Assembly: GCA_026421245.1 (NCBI GenBank)
Contig: JAPKDJ010000040.1
Coordinates: 1 to 36,039 of the forward strand
Direction of reading: 5' to 3'
DNA from: Akkermansiaceae bacterium
GTDB taxonomy: Bacteria > Verrucomicrobiota > Verrucomicrobiia > Verrucomicrobiales > Akkermansiaceae
DNA: 36,039 nt
Positions 16,907 through 25,800 of the stretch are shown piece after piece (position 1 is the first letter of the stretch; each line of letters begins with the position of its first letter). Position numbers and translations under genes: made by a program. The notes below the pieces were generated by a model. The model saw only the letters and a program-made list of their open reading frames with translations, had not been told where the DNA came from and did not search any database.

Positions 16907-17643
16907 GCTTAACCATCGAAAATTTGTACGCTTCCGTTGATGGGACACCCATCCTCAAGGGACTCAACCTCGAGATTCCCGCCGGGGAGGTCCACGCCAT
17001 GATGGGCCCCAACGGTTCTGGGAAATCAACTCTTTCCAAGGTCATTGCCGGACATGAGGATTACGAAGTGACCGGTGGCCGCGTCCTTCTTGACGGAGTT
17101 GATATTGCAGAACTTGAAGTGGATGAACGTTCACGGGCCGGCATTTTCCTAGCCTTTCAATATCCCGCTGAGGTTCCCGGTGTTTCCAATGCCAACTTCC
17201 TTCGCGCCGCCCTGCAAGCCCGCCTTCCCAAAGGTGAGGAGATTGATGCCGTGGTTTTTTACAAGGAAATGTATGCCAAGATGGATGAACTTGAAATGAA
17301 TCGCAAGTTCACCAGTCGCGCGGTGAATGAGGGCTTCTCTGGTGGTGAGAAAAAGCGCAACGAGATCCTTCAAATGATGATGCTCGACCCTCGCTACTGT
17401 CTCCTTGATGAGACCGACTCCGGTCTTGATATCGATGCTCTCAAAGTCGTCGCTAAAGGCGTGAATTCCATGCGTTCACCAAATCGCGGCTTCCTTGTCA
17501 TCACCCACTACCAGCGTCTCCTCGACTACATCAAGCCCGACCACGTCCACGTGATGTCTGATGGGCAAATTGTGAAATCCGGAGGTGCTGAACTGGCCCT
17601 TGAACTTGAAGAGAGTGGATACGACTTTCTTAAAACCGCTTAA
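16903..17643 (+). CDS. sufC: Fe-S cluster assembly ATPase SufC
   Basis: SufC is the ABC-type ATPase that drives the SufBCD scaffold, where iron-sulfur clusters are built in the cytoplasm. The 246-residue length is standard. Walker A is GPNGSGKST (residues 35-43), the family-specific signature is [13 protein letters not shown] around residue 146, and Walker B is [13 protein letters not shown] around residue 169. The [10 protein letters not shown] block is typical of SufC and separates it from transport ATPases. The ATG overlaps the stop of the Fur-family gene by four bases. sufB follows after 12 bases. Gene order C-B-D, with the regulator first, differs from the common BCDS order. Confidence 0.97.
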   Translation: MSLTIENLYASVDGTPILKGLNLEIPAGEVHAMMGPNGSGKSTLSKVIAGHEDYEVTGGRVLLDGVDIAELEVDERSRAGIFLAFQYPAEVPGVSNANFLRAALQARLPKGEEIDAVVFYKEMYAKMDELEMNRKFTSRAVNEGFSGGEKKRNEILQMMMLDPRYCLLDETDSGLDIDALKVVAKGVNSMRSPNRGFLVITHYQRLLDYIKPDHVHVMSDGQIVKSGGAELALELEESGYDFLKTA

Positions 17644-17655
17644 TTTAACGACCCC

Positions 17656-19077
17656 ATGAGTTCCGAAACCGCCACCGTCCAGCAAGTCGCTCTTGAGAAA
17701 GACAACGTTGGAAACTTTTCGTTTCCTGAGAAGCATAAATTTGATGCCGGTTACGGCCTCACCAAGGACACTCTTGACTACATTTCAAAAGTTAAGGACG
17801 AGCCCCAGTGGGTGAATGATTTCCGCCATCGCGCCCTTGAGGTTTTTGAGTCCAAGCCCATGCCCACGAACTGGGCGACGAAGGATTTGGAAAACATCGA
17901 TTTCGACAAGATCCGCTACTACCTCTCGGATGGCGCGACCCCAAAACGATCCTGGGATGACGTCCCGCCGGAAGTCCTCGAGACTTTCGACCGACTCGGC
18001 GTCCCTGAGCAGGAACGCGCGTTCTTGGCCGGAGTGGAGGCCCAGTATGATTCGGAAGCGGCTTACTCAAACGTGAAGGAAGCCCTCTCCGACGAAGGCG
18101 TGATTTTTGTGACCTGCTCCGAGGGTTTGAAGGAGCACGAGGAAATCTTTCGCCCGTGGTTTGGCAAGGTCATCCCAACCGGCGACAACAAATTCTCTGC
18201 TCTCAACTCGGCGGTGATGTCGGGTGGTTCCTTTATCTATATTCCTCCTGGAGTGAAGGTGAAGCACCCGCTGCAAGCCTACTTCCGTATCAACTCGGAG
18301 AACTTCGGCCAGTTTGAGCGCACGCTCATCATCGCGGATGAAGGTTCCGAGGTGATGTATATGGAAGGGTGCACCGCCCCCAAGTTTGAGACGGCCACGC
18401 TGCACTCGGCGGTGGTGGAACTTGTTGCCATGAAGGGAGCTAAGATCCAATACATCACGGTGCAAAACTGGTCGTCGAACGTCTTCAACCTCGTCACTAA
18501 GCGAGGACTCGCTCACGAGGACGCTGAGATTCGGTGGATCGATTGTAACATCGGATCACGCCTCACCATGAAGTATCCCGGCGTCGTCATGAAGGGTGAA
18601 CGCGCCCGCGGAGAAGTCATTTCCATCGCTCTCGCCAACGACGGCCAGCACCAGGACACCGGGGCCAAGATGATCCACGCCGCTAATAACACGACTTCCA
18701 ACGTCATTTCAAAGTCGATCTCGGTTGGCAAAGGTCGCTCGACCTATCGTGGTCAGGTTCACATTCCCAAGCACCTCAAGGGCTGTAAGAATAACACCGA
18801 ATGTGACGCGCTTTTGATCAACTCGAAAAGCCGCACTGATACCTACCCGGCAATTACGGTGAAGGGGAACCAACACGTGACCCAGCACGAAGCCAGCGTC
18901 AGTCAAGTCAGCAAGGAAATGCTCTTCTATATGCAGCAACGTGGATTGTCCGAAGCCCAGGCCATGTCTCTTGCCGTTAATGGTTTCGTCAATGATCTCG
19001 TCAGCGAATTTCCCATGGAATACTCGGTGGAGCTTAAACGCCTCATCGACCTCGAGATGGAAGGTTCGGTCGGGTAA
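17656..19077 (+). CDS. sufB: Fe-S cluster assembly scaffold protein SufB
   Basis: SufB is the scaffold subunit on which the nascent cluster is assembled. The 473-residue protein is full length. It shows the SufB-specific blocks [33 protein letters not shown], the parallel beta-helix core ([33 protein letters not shown]), [20 protein letters not shown] with its cysteine, and the C-terminal [20 protein letters not shown]. The start ATG is 12 bases after sufC; an ordinary ribosome site is not evident. It belongs to the operon with the Fur-like gene, sufC and sufD. Confidence 0.97.
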   Translation: MSSETATVQQVALEKDNVGNFSFPEKHKFDAGYGLTKDTLDYISKVKDEPQWVNDFRHRALEVFESKPMPTNWATKDLENIDFDKIRYYLSDGATPKRSWDDVPPEVLETFDRLGVPEQERAFLAGVEAQYDSEAAYSNVKEALSDEGVIFVTCSEGLKEHEEIFRPWFGKVIPTGDNKFSALNSAVMSGGSFIYIPPGVKVKHPLQAYFRINSENFGQFERTLIIADEGSEVMYMEGCTAPKFETATLHSAVVELVAMKGAKIQYITVQNWSSNVFNLVTKRGLAHEDAEIRWIDCNIGSRLTMKYPGVVMKGERARGEVISIALANDGQHQDTGAKMIHAANNTTSNVISKSISVGKGRSTYRGQVHIPKHLKGCKNNTECDALLINSKSRTDTYPAITVKGNQHVTQHEASVSQVSKEMLFYMQQRGLSEAQAMSLAVNGFVNDLVSEFPMEYSVELKRLIDLEMEGSVG

Positions 19078-19095
19078 CGCACAACGCACTTTTTA

Positions 19096-20238
19096 ATGTC
19101 CGCTACTCTCACTTCTCCCGCCCTCGAGCAATACGAAGCGCTCGATTGGCCGGTTCGTACCGAAGAAAACTGGCGCTTTGGTGCCTGGAAGGAAGCCAAT
19201 CTTTCCGGTCTGGAACTCGTCGGCGTCGGCGCTTCCGGTAAGCTTCCCGCTCCCCTCAAAGGCTTCACCCGGATCGTGTTCGAAAACGGAACGCTTGTTT
19301 CGGGTTCACACGACTCCGTCGAGCTTACGAAAGAATCCTTCGGCCCCGTGTCACGATTGGGATCGGTGAAACTTGCCGCTCTTCACACTGCGAAGTCCGA
19401 TCATGGCCTTCACATCAAGAGTGCCACTGATCTCTCGATTGAGGTCATTCACTTTGTTTCGGGTGATGGCTTGCTCCTCCCGGGCATCGTGATCGAAGCC
19501 CAGGAAGGTGCGAATATCCGTGTCGTGAAGCGCTTCATTTCGGTCGACAATTCCGCAACGACAGTGCTGGCTGCCACCGATGTTCGGATTGCCGAAAATG
19601 CTCACGCCACCTGTCTGGTGACCCAGGAACTCAATGCGCAGAGTAAGTTCATTCGCTTTGCTGATTCGACTTTGGAAGCATCTTCATCGGCCAAGCTTGC
19701 GGTCATTCACACCGGAGCCAAGTGGGTTCGCGAAGAGACTTACGCAACGGTGGATAGCATGGATGCGAGATCGGAGATTCTTTCGGTGGCGCTTCCGACC
19801 ACCGGACAGGAATACGACCAGCGTACCTTCCAGCACCATGGTGCGCGAAACACCTACTCTGAACTTCTTTTTAAGAACACCCTCTTTGGCAAAGCCAAGA
19901 CGATCTTCTCCGGTCTCATCTTTGTCGACGAAGGAGCGCACGGCACCGACGCTTATCAGACCTGTCGGAATCTCATGATGACCGACGAGTGCGAAGCCAA
20001 TTCGATGCCCGGACTCGAGATCAATGCCGATGATGTCAAGTGCTCCCACGGAAGCACCTCGGCACGAGTCAGCGACGAAGAGATCTTCTACCTCATGGCC
20101 CGCGGAATTCCTTCCAAGGATGCCCGTAGCTTGGTGGCGCAGGGATTTTCGGTGGAAGCGATTGAGAAGCTCGAAGATGAGCAACTTGAGGCATTGGCTC
20201 TTGAGGTCGTGGCGCGGAAGTTTGCGAACGTTGAATAA
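19096..20238 (+). CDS. sufD: Fe-S cluster assembly protein SufD
   Basis: SufD is the SufB paralogue that completes the SufBC2D complex and is needed for iron entry. The 380-residue protein has the N-terminal tryptophan-rich helical part (YEALDWPVRTEENWRF), a beta-helix core that starts near residue 110, and the C-terminal signature (TYSELLFKNTLFGKAKTIFSG is recognisable, followed by DDVKCSHGSTSARVSDEEIF and YLMARGIPSKDARSLVAQGF). The CSHG histidine, important in E. coli SufD, is present. The gene begins 18 bases after sufB and is the last in its operon: no sufS, sufU, sufE or sufT follows, since the next gene is convergent. Confidence 0.96.
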   Translation: MSATLTSPALEQYEALDWPVRTEENWRFGAWKEANLSGLELVGVGASGKLPAPLKGFTRIVFENGTLVSGSHDSVELTKESFGPVSRLGSVKLAALHTAKSDHGLHIKSATDLSIEVIHFVSGDGLLLPGIVIEAQEGANIRVVKRFISVDNSATTVLAATDVRIAENAHATCLVTQELNAQSKFIRFADSTLEASSSAKLAVIHTGAKWVREETYATVDSMDARSEILSVALPTTGQEYDQRTFQHHGARNTYSELLFKNTLFGKAKTIFSGLIFVDEGAHGTDAYQTCRNLMMTDECEANSMPGLEINADDVKCSHGSTSARVSDEEIFYLMARGIPSKDARSLVAQGFSVEAIEKLEDEQLEALALEVVARKFANVE

Positions 20239-20255
20239 GAATTGTCAGTTTGTGG

Positions 20256-20284
20256 GAGTCGCCGGGTTACTTTGGGAGCGACTC
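20256..20284. terminator. Possible bidirectional hairpin between sufD and the sulfatase
   Basis: A seven-pair stem GAGTCGC / GCGACTC encloses a 15-base loop, 17 bases after the sufD stop and touching the stop of the convergent sulfatase. There is no T-run on either side, so it is a weak terminator candidate. Confidence 0.3.
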
Positions 20285-21815
20285 ACTTCATCGGCGGAGC
20301 CTCGTAATGCTCGCGAAGACGGAGGAATTCTTTTTTGAGTTCCTCCTGCACTTTGGCATACGCGGGATTGCCGTAAACGCTCTTCATTTCCTGTGGATCC
20401 TTGACGAGGTCAAACATTTGCCATTCGTCTGTTCCGGGTAGGTAAAAGAGTTTGTGCGTTTCGGTGCGCACGCCAAAATGTTGAGGGACGTTGTGTTCTC
20501 CTTTTTCGTAGTAGGAATAGTAGAGGGATTTGCGCCATTCTTTGGTTTCACCCTTGAGGGTGGGGACGATGGACTTGCCTTGAATTTCTGCAGGAGCTTT
20601 GATTCCAGCCGCTTCGAGAAAGGTAGGGGCGTAGTCGATGTTTTGGATCATCTCCTTTGGCCGTGAACCGGCCTTGGTCACTCCGGGCCAGCGGATGACG
20701 AAGGGCATTTTGAAGGATTCCTCAAACATCCAGCGTTTGTCGTACCAACCGTGTTCACCGAGGTAGAAGCCTTGATCTGAGGCGTAAATTACGATGGTGT
20801 TTTCGGTTAATCCGTTTTCATCAAGGTAGTCCAACATTTTGCCCACGCTGTCATCGACGGCTTTTACGGTGCCGAGGTAGTTCTTCATGTAGCGTTGGTA
20901 TTTCCAGCGAACGATTTCTTTATGGCTCATTGAGCCAACTTTCTTGATGAAGGCTTGGTTTTCAGGTCCAAAGTGAGCATCCCATTCTTTTTTTTGGGCA
21001 TCGTTCATGCGGCGGTATTCGGCCATGCCGTAGCGATCGGGCCCTGGGAGTTTGACGCCCTTGCGTTCATCTTTCCGGACTTTGGCGTCGTAGGTCCAAT
21101 CGAAATGGCGGTCGATTTCCATTTCGTTCTCCGTGAGAGTTTTGCTGCGGTTCGCGTAGTTGTCGAAAAGACTGGGTGGCTCCGGGATGGTTTCGCCGTC
21201 GAAGGATTTGAGATGCCGCGAGGCAGGTGCAAAGGTCCGGTGGGGTGCCTTGTGCTGGCACATGAGGAAGAAGGGCTTTTCTTTGTCGCGGTCATCAAGC
21301 CACTTGAGGGCCTTGTCGGTGGTGATGTCGGTGCAGTAGCCGGTGAACTGCTTTTTGCTGCCGTCCATCTGAAGGAAGACGGGATTGTAGTAGCTTCCCT
21401 GTCCGGGAAGGATTTCCCAGTAGTCAAAGCCCACGGGATTAGAGACGAGGTGCCATTTTCCAATGATCGCGGTGTTGTAGCCGGCTCCATTGAGAGCTTT
21501 TGCGACGGTCCACTGTGATTGATCGAGCCCTTTGCCGGAGTTACGCAGAAAGCCATTTTTGTGGCTGTGCTTTCCGGTCATGATGGTGGCACGCGACGGG
21601 CCGCAGATGGAATTTCCACAGAAGGAATTTTCGAAGATTGCTCCGCTTGCGGCAAGGCGGTCGATGTTTGGAGTTGGGGCGACCTTGGCAAGGTCGCCTC
21701 CGTATGCCGAGATCGACCGCAGGGCGTGATCGTCGGAGAAGAGGAAAAGAATGTTGGGCTGCTTGCCGTGAACCAAGGTGGTCGCGAAAAGTGACAGGAA
21801 GGTGAAAAGTTTCAT
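20283..21815 (-). CDS. Periplasmic type I sulfatase, N-acetylglucosamine-6-sulfatase-like
   Basis: This 510-residue protein has a signal peptide (MKLFTFLSLFATTLVHGKQ) and the sulfatase fold. NILFLFSDDH carries the first metal pair, and the formylglycine motif is Cys71-Gly-Pro-Ser-Arg in ICGPSRATIMTGKHSHKNG, followed by AIIGKWHL and PFFLMCQHKAPH. The second metal site is in IYASDQGFYLGEHGWYDKRW. The GFYLGEHGWYDKR and KAPHRTF blocks fit the GlcNAc-6-sulfatase/S1_11-type group; this subfamily call is from memory. It differs clearly from the first sulfatase (CGASR versus CGPSR), so the two are not recent copies. It converges on sufD and lies downstream of the PEP-CTERM LamG gene on the same strand, but a terminator separates them. 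Confidence 0.93.
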   Translation of the reverse strand: MKLFTFLSLFATTLVHGKQPNILFLFSDDHALRSISAYGGDLAKVAPTPNIDRLAASGAIFENSFCGNSICGPSRATIMTGKHSHKNGFLRNSGKGLDQSQWTVAKALNGAGYNTAIIGKWHLVSNPVGFDYWEILPGQGSYYNPVFLQMDGSKKQFTGYCTDITTDKALKWLDDRDKEKPFFLMCQHKAPHRTFAPASRHLKSFDGETIPEPPSLFDNYANRSKTLTENEMEIDRHFDWTYDAKVRKDERKGVKLPGPDRYGMAEYRRMNDAQKKEWDAHFGPENQAFIKKVGSMSHKEIVRWKYQRYMKNYLGTVKAVDDSVGKMLDYLDENGLTENTIVIYASDQGFYLGEHGWYDKRWMFEESFKMPFVIRWPGVTKAGSRPKEMIQNIDYAPTFLEAAGIKAPAEIQGKSIVPTLKGETKEWRKSLYYSYYEKGEHNVPQHFGVRTETHKLFYLPGTDEWQMFDLVKDPQEMKSVYGNPAYAKVQEELKKEFLRLREHYEAPPMK

Positions 21816-21909
21816 GAGTTGAAGAAGAGTTCCGAGTATCAGAGCTGGCTGGCCCGCAGGGGAGAGACAATCAATTGACGATTTATTAAAGAGAGAACGC
21901 CCGAGTAAG

Positions 21910-21947
21910 AAAAAAGCCAGCGTGCGTCGGTGAACGCAACTGGCTTT
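21910..21947 (-). terminator. Rho-independent terminator of the PEP-CTERM LamG gene
   Basis: On the minus strand, AAAGCCAG (eight bases) pairs with CTGGCTTT, with an inner TGCGT / ACGCA stem, and six T follow (21910-21915 read as A on the plus strand). It lies 26 bases after the LamG stop codon and before the sulfatase start at 21815. Confidence 0.85.
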
Positions 21948-21972
21948 GTGAAATCAGATCTTTCTTCGATAC

Positions 21973-22653
21973 CTATCGTCGGCGACGAAGAAGTGCCAAG
22001 AAGGCGATGCTGGAGAGAAGAACACTCGAAGGCTCCGGGACGGACCAAGCACCGGAGTGCGCCGCAATTTCAGAGTCGGGAAGGGCGCTGTTGAAGGTGG
22101 TGACACGAGAGATCGTGCCAATCATTCCTTCATTTCCACCTGCGGAAACGTTCCCCAAATGCCCGGGGCCGGTGGGCATATCAAAGGTCGCGCCTGCAAT
22201 GGAATCAGTGGCAGCGCCGTTGATGAAAAGATCCATCGTGCCGATCGCTTGAGTCCAGCGATAGGTGACATGGGTGTCAGCCGAAGGAGACGTGGCATCG
22301 AGAGCGGTAAAGGTATTGTCAGCGACTCCTCCCCGGGTAAATCCAAGCTGGCCGGTGTTGTCCCACTGTTCGTAGCGAAGGCTGTTGGCAGGGTTGGCAT
22401 CGGCTCTTCCAATGTAGCCGTTTCGTCCCCCCCCATCGGGGTCTCCGCTGATAATAAATTCAAAGGTGGCATCTCCGGCGATGGCTCCAAAATCGAAGGC
22501 CTCGATATTTGTCCCGTCAAAGGTAGCGGCTGTTGTGCTTCGTGCGGTAAAGCCAGAACCGGCGATGGCGGCGTCGTAAGCGGCCAGGCTTGCTCCGTGA
22601 AGAGAGCTGGCAGCCAAGAGTAGGATCCCAATGGGAATGGTAGTCTTAATCAT
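21973..22653 (-). CDS. PEP-CTERM-anchored LamG-like domain protein
   Basis: This is a 226-residue exported protein. I chose the ATG at 22653, giving the signal peptide MIKTTIPIGILLLAASSLHG and mature start ASLAAYDAAIAG. The body is one LamG-like (concanavalin A-type) domain: FDFGAIAGDATFEFIISG, LRYEQWDNTGQLGFTRGGVAD, THVTYRW, MDLFINGAATDSIAG, GHLGNVSAGGNEGMIGTISRV. It ends with a canonical PEP-CTERM sorting signal (VPEPSSVLLSSIAFLALLRRRR: the VPEP motif, a hydrophobic helix and an arginine cluster), which implies an exosortase elsewhere in the genome. A 408-bp stretch is about 93 % identical in inverted orientation to the gene at 26731. Its promoter region faces the ASPIC gene. Confidence 0.9.
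   Translation of the reverse strand: MIKTTIPIGILLLAASSLHGASLAAYDAAIAGSGFTARSTTAATFDGTNIEAFDFGAIAGDATFEFIISGDPDGGGRNGYIGRADANPANSLRYEQWDNTGQLGFTRGGVADNTFTALDATSPSADTHVTYRWTQAIGTMDLFINGAATDSIAGATFDMPTGPGHLGNVSAGGNEGMIGTISRVTTFNSALPDSEIAAHSGAWSVPEPSSVLLSSIAFLALLRRRR
22111..22518 (-). repeat. Left arm of a 408-bp inverted repeat (within LamG gene)
   Basis: The reverse complement of this segment aligns without gaps to 26911-27318. By eye I count about 30 mismatches in 408 bases (about 93 % identity); the best part, over 150 bases at the low-coordinate end, differs at about five. The arms lie in the LamG domains of two outward-facing genes. The 4.4 kb between them includes the whole ASPIC/FG-GAP gene and the 5' ends of both LamG genes. 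Confidence 0.92.
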
Positions 22654-22862
22654 GGTTGTGAATGGTATGGATCGATGGTCGATACGACCGATAGGGCATA
22701 TCTCAGAGGAAATCATTTTTTCCTAGTCCCTCAAGGAATGTTATTTGGGAAAAATAGGCAATTCAAAAATAGAATGATTTCACCTTGTCTCATGAATTTT
22801 ATTTCTGCGGCATGATTTGGTTTTATGCTAAACCAAGTCCAATGATGGTTTGGAGAGTTCAG
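22654..22862. promoter_or_regulatory. Divergent promoter region between LamG and ASPIC genes
   Basis: This AT-rich stretch separates the divergent LamG and ASPIC/FG-GAP genes. It holds a GGTCG-ATA-CGACC hairpin (22677-22689), an AGGAAA/TTTCCT inverted repeat, and a TTGGTTT / AAACCAA pair with a six-base spacer at 22817-22836. Just before the preferred ASPIC start there is GGAGAG (22852-22857), a good ribosome site. No clear -35/-10 pair was found. Confidence 0.5.
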
Positions 22863-25800
22863 ATGGCCCTTGGGGGAAGGTTAAACTGGCTGGTTGCTTT
22901 CAGTCTTCTTCTTGGGAGTCAGTTTTCGTTGGCCGACGTCATTCCTCCGAATGTCGATTTGCCTGAGGCGAAGAAGTCTTCGGCGGGCAAGCGTTTCAGT
23001 GAGGTTCCTTCCGGCGATTCCGGCATCGATTTTGTGAACAGCTGGAAGGCTCCGAGAGACTATGAGAGGGCTTTGACCCTGTCGTTTGGAGCGGGTGGCG
23101 TGGCGGTGGGAGATTATGATGGCGATGGCCGGCCCGATCTTTATTTATCGAGACCGTTTGGTGGCGGACAGCTTTACCGGAACCTGGGTGATTTTAAGTT
23201 CGAAGACGTCACGGAAAAGTGCGGGCTTGGCGGGGAGGAGTTTTGGCAGGCTTCGCCCAGTTTTGCAGACATTGATGGTGATGGGGATCTGGATCTCTAT
23301 GTCTGTGCCTTTGATGCGACGAATCGGCTCTATCTCAATGAAAAGGGAGTTTTTAAAGAGTGTGCGAAAGAGGCGGGCCTGAACTTTAAAGGGTTTAGCG
23401 TGAACATGGCCTTCGCGGACTACGATCTGGATGGTGATCTGGATGGTTATCTGCTGACCAATCGTCCGTTTTCACCGGAGGAAAGCTACAGTGTGAGCGA
23501 TCGGGCGACTGCAAATCGGGTCTACCGTCAGTTGCTCAAAGACGCGAAAGGGAATTTCGTGATGCCGGAGCACCTGCGGGAGATTTTTGATGTGGTTTGG
23601 AATCCGGCGGGGCAGATGCACATGTTCATTCGGTCGGGCCAATACGACTATCTCTATCGCAATGAAGGTCCGGGAGAGAACGGTGGCGTGCCACGTTTCA
23701 CCGATGTGACCGAGGAGGCTGGCTTGAAGGACAATGGCATGGGGCTTTCTGCGACCTGGTTCGACTACGATGCCGATGGCTACCCCGACCTTTTCGTGGC
23801 GAATGATTACTACGGGGCGGATCATCTTTACCGAAATGATGGTGACGGGACTTTTTCTGACATGACCCTGGAAGCTCTTCCTCATACCCCATGGTATTCC
23901 ATGGGAGCCAATGTGGCGGATTTGAACAATGACGGACTCCTCGATTTCATGGGATCAGACATGATGGGCACCAATCACTTCCGTCAGAAAGTGGGCATGG
24001 GGAATATGAGCAAGAATGCCTGGTTCCTCGATCATGCCCAGCCAAGACAGTACATGCGAAACGCGGTCTATGTGAATACGGGACTGGGACGCTTTATGGA
24101 AGCGGCCCACATGACCGGGCTCGCCAAGTCGGACTGGACCTGGGCGGTGAAGTTTGGAGATCTCGATAACGACGGGAACGTGGACCTTTTCATCGGGAAC
24201 GGAATGACCGGGGATTTTTTCAACAGTGACATCACCGCGGCGATTCGAAATGGGACCTATCTTCCCAATGATCAGGATGAAGCGCGTCCGGAGCCGAAAA
24301 AGGATACCAACCTGGCTTTTCGGAATCTTGGTGGTCTGATGTTCGAGAATGTTGGAGAGAGTTGGGGGCTGGCGAAAGCCGCGGCTAGTTTTGGGGCGGC
24401 GATGGGGGATTTGGATGGCGACGGCGATCTCGATCTGGTGGTCAACAATTTTGAGGATCCCGTCAGTCTTTACCGCAACTCGTCGGCGAATGGAAACCAT
24501 CGGGTAAAAATCAGACTGTCAGGAAAGAAGAACCGCTTTGGAATCGGGGCGACCCTGAAAGCGAGGATGGCTGACGGGAGCATTTTGACCCGATATCTGA
24601 CCTTATCACGCGGGTATTATGCCTCGGACGAGCCTATGGTGCACTTTGGTTTGGGCAATCACGCGAAGATCGAGGAGCTACAAATTTCATGGCCGGGTGG
24701 TGTGACGCAGAGCATTAAAGATCTTCCAGCAGATCGGTTCTACACCATTGCCGAGCCGGAGAAATCAAGTCTCAAGATGTCAAAAAAGGCGGCTCCATTT
24801 TACACCCGGATGGAGAATGCTCCGGGCGGAAAGCACTTTGAGATGGTTTTCGATGATTTTGAACGTCAGCCGCTTTTGCCGATGAAGCATTCGCAGCTAG
24901 GCCCGGGCGTGGCGTGGGGAGATGTCGATGGAGATGGCGATGATGACTTGTTTGTTGCGGAAGGAAGGGGCTTTGCCGGACGTTTGTATTTTAACGAAGA
25001 GGGGAAATTCACAAGCCAGTCCCCCGATTGTTTTAAAGCCGATAAGGAGTGCGAAGATATGGCGCCGTTGTTCTTCGATGCCGATGGTGATGGCGACCGG
25101 GATCTTTATGTGGTGAGCGGTGGAGTGGAGTGTGAGCCGGGGGCTGAGGTTTTGGCTGATCGACTTTATTTGAATGATGGAACGGGGAATTTTTCGAAAG
25201 CTCCTGCTTCTTCGCTACCCACGATACGTGACAGCGGGAGTGTGGCCTGTGCCGCGGATTTTGATCGCGATGGCGACACTGACCTCTTTGTGGGAGGGAG
25301 GGTCATTCCCGGACGTTATCCGGAAGTGCCTACGAGCCACCTTTTGATCAACGATGGGAAGGGAATGTTTAGTGAGGGAGCATCTGAGGCTTTGGCAAAA
25401 TCAGGTCTGGTTACGAGTGCCTTGTGGTCGGATGTCAATCAGGATGGATGGGTGGATCTGTTGGTGACTCACGATTGGGGGCCGGTGAAGATTTTTCAAA
25501 ATGAGAAAGGAAAACTGGTTGATGCGAGCAAAGAGAGCGGAGTCGGGGAACTTCTGGGATGGTGGAACAGCATTGCCGCTGGCGATATCGATGCGGATGG
25601 TGATCTTGACTACGCAGTCGGAAACGTGGGGCTCAATTCCAAGTATCATGCTTCGGAGGATCACCCGGTATTGCTTTATTATGGTGACATGGATGGGGCG
25701 GGCCGGCCGAAAATTGTCGAGGCTGAGTATGAAGGGAAAGTTCTTTATCCAGTTAGAGGCCGCAGTTGTTCCAGCAATGCCATGCCGGGATTGAAGGAAA

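Noticed and set aside
20955-21518. 187-codon plus-strand ORF opposite the second sulfatase
   Set aside because: It lies antisense to the core of the sulfatase, has no motif, and there is no start signal.
22785-22862. Earlier ATGs (22785, 22842, 22845) as the start of the ASPIC protein
   Set aside because: They add residues without a signal sequence, whereas 22863 has GGAGAG just before it and begins a good signal peptide.
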